Of a stretch of DNA of 64,000 nucleotides, positions 21,846-30,105 are shown in pieces. Below the pieces are notes generated by a model, which was not told the DNA's origin, did not search any database, and saw nothing but the letters and a program-made list of their open reading frames with translations. The DNA is from Azolla caroliniana (taxonomy: Eukaryota > Polypodiophyta), in assembly GCA_043228905.1 (NCBI GenBank), contig JBHGNT010000138.1:1-64000 (forward strand), given 5' to 3'. Every line of letters starts with the position of its first letter. The stretch's first letter is position 1. A program made the translations under genes and the position numbers.

Positions 21846-22360
21846 ATTGACGTGAGATCATTTCTCGAATATTGTTACCGAGCAAAGTTCAAACACTACC
21901 TTTTTTAGTTAGAATGATTGCTTAAGTTTTGCCAATTTATGTGTAAACACACTATAATGGCTCACATCAATGAATTGGTCATGAGATCCTCCTAATTAGA
22001 GATGACACATGCTAGCACCTCTATTGTTATTCCCGTGATGACATAATCATATATACTTAGCTATAAATATGTTTCATCTTGCTTGTGTTTGCTATATTTT
22101 AAACATCATATTGAAGTCTTTCGTTTCACTTCACTCGTTTGTTGATGGCATCCACATAATACAAAGACTACATGGTGAACTATCCAATGCCTTGAAGCCT
22201 TATATGAGAAATAAGTAGGAAGAACCGAATAAGCTTTTAGCAGTTGGTTTTATTAGATGTGTGTCTCATTTCAAGCTCCATCCCAATTTCAATAGTTCCA
22301 AATTGCTTGTTTACTATATTGCATTCAAACTTAGACTATTATTGCCTTGTGCACAATAAG
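21846..22360. other. Unassigned AT-rich stretch
   Basis: No credible coding frame, RNA gene or repeat recognised. It ends where a D-type LTR start (TGTTACGAGC) appears at 22361. Confidence 0.5.
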
Positions 22361-22464
22361 TGTTACGAGCATGAGCATAATTTATCCAGTGGTAACTTGT
22401 ACCGTAGTATTCTACACACAAGGATAAAGTGTGAGGATTAATTTAGAGTGTAAAGAAGGGAGGA
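22361..22464 (+). repeat. Truncated D-type LTR (U3 start only)
   Basis: TGTTACGAGCATGAGC followed by the TACCGTAGTATTCTA and GGATAAAGTGTGAG blocks matches the first ~100 bp of the LTR at 43624. It is cut at about 22464. It plausibly marks the 5' end of Gypsy D. Confidence 0.75.
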
Positions 22465-22874
22465 TGTTGAGAATCAAACTTAACTTAGTCTAGTGTGTGA
22501 ACACACCTTTTAGAATATGTAATGTGAACACACTCAAAGTTCATCACCACTCTGTAACATAACGTTTACCGGCCGATTTCCGGTTTTAGGGAATTTGGCC
22601 ACCATCATCCATCAAGACAAAGTGGCCAAAGTGCTCTTAGCACAAATGAAAAATGAGGGAGCTCAAGGTGCTTATATAGCCAGGGCCTTAACTTTCCTAT
22701 CTATGTGGGATAGTTCTAATTTCCCTATCTTCTCAAACTTTATTTTCACATAACTTGATATGTATTTCTCCATTTTGTATATAGTAAAATACGTTTTGAA
22801 GCTCTTGAGTATATCCATCTTTCTATAGTAAGCTACTAATATAATCTATAATAATTATTTCATTATTTTTTACA
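22465..22874. repeat. Possible LTR of a Copia C-like element
   Basis: Starts TGTTGAGAATCAAACTTAAC, similar to the Copia C LTR start, and ends TTTTTTACA. No primer site and no target-site duplication is evident, so the call is tentative. Confidence 0.35.
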
Positions 22875-22876
22875 TA

Positions 22877-23366
22877 GTGTGTGAAGATTCACACGACAAC
22901 GTGTTTTTAGTATACAACCCCGATGAGCGTCAAGGCGAACCATTGTTTGTCATAAAGCCATTTATGGGAGAAAAAAATGAAAGAATCAAACTTGAAGCAA
23001 TCAACACGTGGTTGGGCCGATGGGAGTCTCATTTTGAGCTCTATCCCAAGCCAGATAGTATGAAGATTGCATATGTTGGTTGAGAACTAGGGGGTAAGGT
23101 TGCAGCCCGGTCGCGTGGGCTCCACACTTTGGGGAAATTGCCAAATACCTAGACAAACGTTGTCAAGGTTTTCAAGGGACAATTTGGGGAAATCGGGTCT
23201 AGAAGGGGACAATTGGTTAATAACTTGTTTTATCAATGGCATCCCTAATTCAGACTATCATTGGATAATGCACGATAAGAATCCCAAATCCTTCGAAGAG
23301 GCCGTTGAAATAGTCCTTTGCTATCAACGCACTTCGAAGAAGAACCATAACAAACCCAACGAAGCA
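22877..23366 (+). pseudogene. Gypsy gag remnant (Gypsy D, 5' portion)
   Basis: MCEDSHDNVFLVYNPDERQG, then KPFMGEKNERIKLEAINTWL and a GRWESHFELYPKP stretch, is the N-terminal part of a Ty3-type capsid. Stops and frame changes follow, but LSLDNAR-like and EEAVEIVLCYQRTS text continues to about 23330. It is cut at 23367 by the truncated LTR of Copia C. Same strand as the gypsy integrase end at 43054, so the two may be halves of one element. Confidence 0.6.
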
Positions 23367-23367
23367 C

Positions 23368-23426
23368 CTATATTAAATGTACTTAGGAGTGGAGAATCTA
23401 GAATATCCCACCTAAGTACAAGGTCC
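23368..23426 (-). repeat. Copia C 3' LTR, distal fragment
   Basis: Matches 42887-42945 of the 5' LTR (TATTAAATGTACTTAGGAGTG … AAGTACAAGGTCC). It ends at the GGTCC that is duplicated by Gypsy G insertion. Confidence 0.85.
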
Positions 23427-23440
23427 TGTCATGATATGGC

Positions 23441-23495
23441 AAGACTCGAATCCATGACTTTATGCTACATGGGTCGAGCTCTTACCATTAGACTA
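23441..23495 (-). other. Antisense tRNA-like segment in Gypsy G LTR
   Basis: On the minus strand TAGTCTAATGGTAAG (23495-23481) resembles a pol III A box and GGATTCGAGTCTT (23453-23441; GGGTTCGAGTCTT in the right LTR at 28667-28655) a B box, at tRNA-like spacing. The anticodon arm is not clean, so this is a tRNA-derived or tRNA-mimicking block, not a functional tRNA gene. Confidence 0.55.
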
Positions 23496-23609
23496 TGAAT
23501 TGTAATTTGTAGGATATTATTTTCATTTATGCTTTATCATAGAAAATTGATGTATATTCCAGATCTCTCTGGAACATTCTAGAAGCTTCAGGATTATTCC
23601 TAAAAACAC

Positions 23610-23617
23610 TATAAAAG
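23610..23617 (+). promoter_or_regulatory. TATA box of Gypsy G LTR
   Basis: TATAAAAG, 33 nt upstream of the sequence AAATTGGTTCAA that is complementary to the primer site. In the right LTR the same position reads TATGAAAG, so only the left copy keeps a good box. Confidence 0.75.
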
Positions 23618-23875
23618 GAGGCACAAGGCATTGTTTTGAACCAAATTGGTTCAACGCCAATCTTAAGCCTCGTAGCCGATTTGTACTTATCTTTTCATAT
23701 AATATAAGAGCTGCTGTCATCATCCTTCTCTCTCTCTCTTTCTCGCTATCTCTCTCTCTCTTCTCTTCTCACTTCCTCTCTCGGGAATCTTACGCAATCC
23801 CATCCTCTTAGTACTAATAGTACTGCTCTTCTTTAGTACTAATTCCATCTCTGCTTTAGTACTACTCCTGACAGT

Positions 23876-23887
23876 TTGAACCAATTT
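23876..23887 (+). other. Self-primer binding site of Gypsy G
   Basis: TTGAACCAATTT lies two bases after the LTR. It does not start with TGG, as a tRNA primer site would, but it is the exact 12-nt reverse complement of AAATTGGTTCAA (23643-23654), which lies where transcription should start. This is the arrangement known from Tf1 and sushi-type elements, where the mRNA 5' end primes minus-strand synthesis. Confidence 0.7.
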
Positions 23888-23912
23888 TTCCTTCTACCCT
23901 TTTCCCTATACT

Positions 23913-25069
23913 ATGGCTACTGTTAGCGCCCAAGAATATCAATCCGTTTTCTCCGAGCTACAGTGCTTAAAAGAAAAATTTGTTGCCTTGGAACAAGAAA
24001 ACCAACGGTTGATAGGGGATCTGCAACAAATCGCTCTAGAAAAGCAACAAACGCAACAACAACATGGGGAGTTAGCGTTACAGGTGCAACAACTCGAAGC
24101 GGCATTGCAACAACAAGGATCAAGTCCCCAAGGATTTCATAAAGAGCCGAAGATTGGACTTCCTGTGAAATTTGATGGAACGCGATCGCAATTCAAGGGA
24201 TTCCTTAATCAGGTACAATTAGTCCTCCAAATGCATCCTTCCCGATACCCCACTGATGCATCCCGAGTCGGCTTAATAGGCACATTGCTTAGCGGATCAG
24301 CCTTAGCATGGTTCGCTCCGCTCCTAGAAAAACAATCGCCCTTGCTTAATAACTTTGAAGATTTTATTAGTGAGTTCAAAGCCTGCTTTGGAGACATCGA
24401 CAACTTCAGGACGACGATCAACAAGATCCGGCGATTGTGTCAAGGCGATCGTCCAGCCTCTACCTACGTGGCGGATTTCCGCCTACTCGCTTCAGACATA
24501 CCCTGGGATGATCAAGCACTAATGGAGCAGTTTCGCTATGGCCTACGAAACGATGTCAAAGATCTACTTCTAACTTTTCCCGAAGAACCAAAGTCTCTTA
24601 CGGAGGCAATCAGTCGAGCGGTCCGATGTGACAACCGCCTTTCCGAACGGCGTTCAGAACGTCAATTACAGATACCACGCGCTAGGCCGGAGACCACTTA
24701 CGCCGCAGTCACAGCTAAACCGTTTGCACGAGACATACCTCAAGCAAATACTTCAACACCGATGGAGATCGATACCATCGTCGACGCGGCCCGTTATCGG
24801 AAGAAGAAAAGCAATGACGACGTGCAAATCGGTTATGTCTTTATTGCGGTGGACCAGGGCATATCACAATCAATTGTCCCCATAGGCCAAGAAGACAGGT
24901 AAATCAAATTGTAGCCTGTACTAAACCCGAGTCAATTCTTCCCTTAGGAGTGTCTGATAGTATTAATAGTACTAATAGAGTGTTTGATAGTATTCATAGT
25001 ACTAATAGCCCAAGTATCTCAAATAAATTTGAAATCCTTAGTCAATTAGATGAAGAGTTAAACGATTGA
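23913..25069 (+). pseudogene. Gypsy G gag (capsid-nucleocapsid), frameshifted
   Basis: Starts at 23913 (MATVSAQEYQSVFSEL), 39 nt after the LTR. Residues 1-70 are a Gln-rich coiled coil. Residues 80-250 are a capsid of the PEG10/sushi type (KIGLPVKFDGTRSQFKGFL, GTLLSGSALAWFAPLLE, YVADFRLLASDIPWDD). The frame is then lost by a one-base deletion near 24785; in the neighbouring frame a TGA (24815-24817) stands where Arg is expected, followed by an intact CCHC knuckle, CLYCGGPGHITINC (about 24838-24879). That frame runs on to a TGA at 25067-25069. Gag is therefore inactivated by two lesions; the ancestral stop is still identifiable. Confidence 0.85.
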
Positions 25070-28000
25070 GTCCAGCCAAAATAGGAGCCATTTGGTTGGA
25101 CAACAACCCTAGATCTGTACAGCCCATTAGTGGTTCCATTCCTTCCAAGCAAGTTAACAATGTGTTCCTAGCCCAAGTCATTGTTAGTACTAAAAGTACT
25201 CCCCCAGTACCCGTCCTAGCACTTTTAGATTCCAGAGCTAATTCTTGTTTCATGGATCGAAATTTTGCCCAAGCTTCTCAGACATCCTTAAGAAAACTTC
25301 CTTGTCCCGCAGCTGTAGTAGTCATTGATGGTCGTCCCATTGCTTCCGGGAATATTGTAGAAGAATCAGAACCCATTCAAGTTGTCCTAGGTAGTTTTGT
25401 GTGTGCAATATCATTTAATATAATTAGTAGTCCAGAGCATCCCATTGTCCTAGGATTACCTTGGTTTGAATTACATAATCCAGCCATAGATTGGAGAACA
25501 AGAGAAGTTCGATATCGACCACCCCAAGAATCAACTCATCGAGTTTCGACCATTTCACTCCATCAACTACGGGAAGAAGGACCCAAGGAGGCAATGTTCC
25601 TATTTGCAATATCAGTACATCCTTCCAGCACTATTAAGAAGGACTCCTCAGTACAACTTCCAGCAAAATATCATCCTTATGCCGATGTATTTGACAAGGT
25701 AAAAGCCGGTACCCTTCCTCATCACCGTCCTTATGACTGTCCCATCGATTTACAACTAGGAACCGAGCCACCACGGGGACCAATTTACAACTTGTCACCC
25801 ACCGAGTTAGAAGTCCTTCAAGCCTACATAGAGGAGAACTTGGCAAGCGGGTTCATCCGTCATTCGAAATCTCCGGCTGGTGCACCCATCTTCTTTGTCA
25901 AGAAGAAAGATGGCTCACTTCGTCTTGTCGTTGATTACCGCGGATTGAATAAAGTCACTATCCGGAATAGGTATGCACTTCCTCTTATATCAAGTCTTTT
26001 AGAGCGAGTTAATGGTGCCAAGTTTTTTACTAAAATCGACCTACGAGGAGCGTATAACCTCGTGCGGATCCGACCGGGAGATGAATGGAAGACTGCCTTC
26101 CGCACGCGGTATGGGCATTTCGAGTATACTGTTATGCCGTTCGGCCTAACCAATGCACCCGCAGTCTTCCAACACATGGCAAATGATATATTCAGAGACC
26201 TCTTGGATATCTGTTTGATCATTTATCTGGATGATCTATTGATTTATTCGAAGACCCAGGAAGAGCACGATTCTCATGTACTATTAGTACTAAAGCGACT
26301 CCGCGAGAATGGTCTTTATGCCAAGCTAGAAAAATGTAGCTTTGACTGCAAGCAAGTGGAATTTCTAGGCTACGTCATCTCCTCAAAGGGCATCGCCATG
26401 GATCCAGCTAAAATCCAAACTGTACTAGAGTGGCAAATTCCACGGTCGGTACGAGATGTACAATGTTTTCTAGGTTTTGCTAACTTCTACCGTAAGTTTA
26501 TACAGGATTACTCGAAGATTATTTTACCTCTCACACAACTTACAAAGAAGGGCCAAGCATTTCTTTGGTCCATAGAAGCAGATATGGCTTTTCGGCATCT
26601 TAAGAAAGCCTTTACATCAACACCGATTCTAGCTCATGTGGATACAAGAAAACCATTCATCATGGAGGCCGATGCATCAGATTTCGCCCTCGGTAGCATC
26701 CTTTCTCAACCAGGAGATAAAGAAGAGTTGCATCCGGTGGCTTTCCATTCGCGCAAATTCGATGTCGAAGAAATCAACTACGAAATACATGACAAGGAGT
26801 TATTAGCCATCGTGGATTCATTTGTACAATGGCGGCATTTTTTAGAGGGCTCTCCACATCAGGTCATTGTCTTTAGCGATCATAAAAATCTTGCTTATTT
26901 TCAGAACGCTCGCGTACTAAATCGACGGCAAGCTCGGTGGGCGCAATTCCTCACGCGTTTCGACTTCAAAATCACATATCGACTGGGGAAGCAGCAAGGA
27001 AAAGCAGATGCACTATCACGACGTTCATATCTTACACCTCGTCCTGGTGATGCAACATTTGATAATCAAAAGCAAGTAATCTTGGGACCAACACGATTGC
27101 ACACGACGCGGATTTTTCACACCCCAATGGATTCACGGATTACCGATGACATACGTGCAACCTTGAAGACAGATAGTTTTGCTCAAGACATCCTGGCGCA
27201 CATTGATACTTCTCGGGCATCATGTTCTCGGTCTCAACAACCAGGTATTGACTACCGACAATTCAAATATCATGATGGTTTGTTATTCTTTAAAAAGCGC
27301 GTATATGTCCCCGATTGCTCTTGTCGCCTTCAAATTGTCCAGCATTGTCACGACACCCATACGGCGGGACATTTCGGTAGTACTAAGACGTTGGAGCTAG
27401 TGCAACGATCTTTTTGGTGGCCCCACATGCGCCGTTTTGTCGACGACTACGTTCGGACCTGTGATGCTTGCTGCCGCGCAAAGATGCCACGACACCATCC
27501 ATATGGCTTGTTGGAACCCTTACCGATTCCAAGTAAGCCGTGGTAGTCTATTTGTCTTGATTTTATCATAGATCTGCCGGTCTCGAAGGGGTTCGATGCT
27601 ATCCTAACCGTCGTCGATCGATATACGAAGATGGCACATTTTTTGCCGTGTACTAAAGCCATCACTAGCGAGGAAACTGCCGCCCTTGTTATGCGAGAGG
27701 TATTTCGGCATCATGGCCTCCCAGACAGTATCATCAGTGACCGAGGACCGCAATTTGTCTCCAATTTTTGGTAGCATCTCTTCAAGATGCTCAAGGTCTC
27801 CTGCAATCTCTCCTCCGGCTACCATCCTCAGACCAACGGGCAGGCGGAACGAACAAACCAAACGCTAGAGCAATATCTCCGGTGTTTCCTGAGTTATCAA
27901 CAGGACGATTGGGCCGAGATTCTCCACTTTGCGGAGTTTGCGTATAATAATGCTATTCACTCCTCGACTCGGGTCTCCCCATTTTTCGCTTATACCGGTT

Positions 28001-28671
28001 TCCATCCTCGTTGGTCGGTGATCGACACCCCGGAGCTACCTACCAACCCTTGTGCCGAGGATCATTTGGAGAGGCTACGCAAGATCCAGATGGATCTCTC
28101 TACTCACCTTCGTCATGCTCAACACACACAAAAGACTTATGCGGATTGTCATCGGATTCCCTCCTCTTTTGCCATCGGAGATCGAGTATGGCTCTTACGT
28201 CGTCACATCAAGACTACTCGACTGTGCGACAAGTTGGATTATCGACGACTCGGTCCCTTCCGTATTACGGGTAAGATTAATGATGTCACATTCCGCCTTG
28301 ATCTCCCTCCGCAGCTTCAGATACATCCGGTTTTCCATTGTTCTCTTCTTGAACCTTATAAAGCAAACACCATTCTCGATCGTGTGACACCACCCCCGCC
28401 CCCGCTAGAGTTGGACGCCGGCCCGGAGTATGAAGTTGCTGCCATCCTCGATTCCAAACTTGTTCGCAACAAACTTTATTACTTGGTCAATTGGCTCGGT
28501 TATAGTCCGAGCGAACGTACTTGGGAACCCGTCGAGCATGTTGCCAATGCACATGATCTTCTTGCTGATTTCCACCGAAAGTATCCGGACAAACCCGGTC
28601 CGCAATTAGCGCCGACTCGTTCCACTCGTCGTCATGATAGTGTCATGATATGGCAAGACTCGAACCCATGA
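25054..28671 (+). pseudogene. Gypsy G pol: PR-RT-RNase H-IN-chromodomain
   Basis: One frame of about 1200 codons. Protease: LALLDSRANSCFMD (about 25216-25257), where D-S-G is now D-S-R. RT: RLVVDYRGLNKVT, KIDLRGAYNLVRI, MPFGLTNAPAVFQ and the YLDD box (26224-26235). RNase H: FIMEADASDFALG, HDKELLAIV, FSDHKNLAYF. Integrase: HHCC finger (HCHDTHTAGHFG … CDACC, 27345-27471), DDE core with DRGPQFVS (27739-27762) and YHPQTNGQAERTN. Chromodomain: YYLVNWLGYSPSERTWEP (about 28477-28530). Stops at 27544 (TAG) and 27772 (TAG) replace Gln-type codons. The reading frame ends inside the 3' LTR. There is no pol start codon of its own, consistent with frameshift expression. Confidence 0.93.
25057..25101 (+). 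promoter_or_regulatory. Putative -1 ribosomal frameshift cassette at gag-pol junction
   Basis: In the ancestral gag frame the end reads GAG TTA AAC GAT TGA. The heptamer G TTA AAC (25057-25063) fits the X XXY YYZ slip geometry; GUUAAAC is a slip site known from arteriviruses. A 6-nt spacer follows, then an 11-bp stem (25070-25080 with 25091-25101, one G-U pair) and a 10-nt loop. Slipping by -1 enters the pol frame, which is open from 25054 on. Confidence 0.7.
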
Positions 28672-29087
28672 CCTTATGCTACATGGGTCGAGCTCTTACC
28701 ATTAGACTATGAATTGTAATTTGTAGGATATTATTTTCATTTATGCTTTATCATAGAAAATTGATGTATATTCCAGATCTCTCTGGAACATTCTAGAAGC
28801 TTCAGGATTATTCCTAAAAACACTATGAAAGGAGGCACAAGGCATTGTTTTGAACCAAATTGGTTCAACGCCAGTCTTAAGCCTCTTAGCCGATTTGTAC
28901 TTATCTTTTCACATAATATAAGAGCTGCTGTCATCATCCTTCTCTCTCTCTCTTTCTCGCTATCTCTCTCTCTCTTCTCTTCTCACTTCCTCTCTTGGGA
29001 ATCTTACGCAGTCCTGTCCTCTTAGTACTAATAGTACTGCTCTTCTTTAGTACTAATTCCATCTCTGCTTTAGTACTACTCCTGACA
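28641..29087 (+). repeat. Gypsy G 3' LTR (447 bp)
   Basis: Same length and ends as the left LTR, about ten single-base differences, nearly all transitions. It is followed by the duplicated GGTCC and then the rest of the Copia C LTR. Confidence 0.95.
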
Positions 29088-29199
29088 GGTCCTATTTAAG
29101 GCGTTATAGTCAACACTCCTAACTAGATTCTATCTAGGTAACTACAAAGTTACATGGTTGACTAAATAACTAAATTAAGTTGAACTTGATCTCTCAACA
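29088..29199 (-). repeat. Copia C 3' LTR, proximal fragment
   Basis: Continues the LTR interrupted by Gypsy G. Ends CTCTCAACA on the plus strand (TGTTGAGAG at the element's LTR start). The element's polypurine tract (CTTGAGCTTGAGGGGGCA on the minus strand) abuts it at 29200-29217. Confidence 0.85.
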
Positions 29200-29211
29200 T
29201 GCCCCCTCAAG

Positions 29212-30105
29212 CTCAAGTGTGAGGTGTCCGACATCCGCTTTGGCTTTCGTCGTCTTCGTGTGCTTTCGTCCGGTCTTCGACTTTCTTTGTTGTGGCAATC
29301 TTGCTTACTCCCCCTCAAGCCGGTGATGAAAGCTTGTAGTGTGTGGGTGAAGGTCGACTACTTCCAACCCCATCGTGTGTTACGAGCCACTTTGGTGGAG
29401 CTCTTGGGATCTTGTTCGGCCGCTACCTTCATTGCGAAGGCATAGTGATGGGCCATTTACTAGTTGAAGCTAAGCCGGGCGACATGGTTCTTAGCTCTAG
29501 ATGGGCGTCGAATTTTTTCGCTCGCCGATGTGAGTGCCTTCTTTGCTCTAGGTGTTTGCATGATGGGTACACTGAACTCACTATCTAGTGAGGGAGCCGA
29601 CACATCCGAATCACTGTCGTCGGGGTGATCAACTTCGTATTCAGGCATCTTAACTCTGCCTTTGTTCAAGTTCTTACTTGGCCATGACATGCTTGGGTCG
29701 TGTGGCGGCTCTTGTGGCCCACTAGGCCTTGCTGTAATCGGACTTTCTTCGAACATGTGTTCGAAGAGATCTCCATCTTCTACCTCTTGTTCAATGGATT
29801 CCGGGTTGAGCGGAGTCAGAGTCGAAGTTGTCTCTAGTGCGTACCAGGATGCAGACTCGTCGAAGACTACGTCTTGACTTACCCGAACCGCTTGGGTAGA
29901 AGGGTTGTATCACTTGTATGCCTTCTTCTCGTACGAGTATCCTATGAGGATACATTTCTCCAACTTCGTGTTGGGCTTCTGTCGTTGTTCGTACGGGATG
30001 CGTACATTCTCAATGCTTCTGAACACCTTGAGGTGCGACAAGATCGGCTTTCTTCCGACAAGGAGCTCGTATGGAGTTATTCTTGGCTTTCGGAAAAGAT
30101 AAGAC
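29212..30105 (-). pseudogene. Copia C pol: integrase C-terminus and linker
   Basis: Minus strand: RITPYELLVGRKPILSHLKV, then NVRIPYEQRQKPNTKLEKC and ILIGYSYEKKAYK (30090-29910), the Copia integrase end, is followed by an acidic linker (PEYEVDHPDDSDSDVSAP at about 29640-29590). RT and RNase H are absent between this and the polypurine tract, so C was already internally deleted. The right-hand break at 30105/30106 is the Copia B1 start. Confidence 0.75.

Larger units (their letters stand above)
23427..23873 (+). repeat. Gypsy G 5' LTR (447 bp)
   Basis: TGTCATGATATGG … CTCCTGACA. Layout: antisense tRNA-like block 23441-23495; TATA box 23610-23617; a palindrome TTGAACCAA-a-TTGGTTCAA at 23636-23654; CT-rich tract 23722-23784; and repeated TTAGTACTA motifs at the 3' end. 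Confidence 0.95.
23427..29087 (+). mobile_element. Gypsy G: chromodomain Ty3/gypsy element, full length, TSD GGTCC
   Basis: Two 447-bp LTRs (23427-23873, 28641-29087), flanked by GGTCC at 23422-23426 and 29088-29092. The LTRs differ at about ten positions by eye (about 98 percent identity), so insertion is fairly recent. The pre-insertion site is visible at 42920-42960 in the other Copia C LTR. Internal region: a 39-nt leader, gag, then pol in the -1 frame with protease, RT, RNase H, integrase and a C-terminal chromodomain; the pol stop lies inside the 3' LTR. Gag structure and self-priming layout point to the Tf1/sushi or Tcn1-like chromovirus group. No purine tract precedes the 3' LTR. Known lesions: gag frameshift and TGA, two pol TAGs, protease D-S-R. 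Confidence 0.93.

Noticed and set aside
23441-23495. A functional tRNA gene in the Gypsy G LTR
   Set aside because: A- and B-box-like motifs are present but the acceptor and anticodon arms do not fold cleanly, so only a tRNA-like label is kept.
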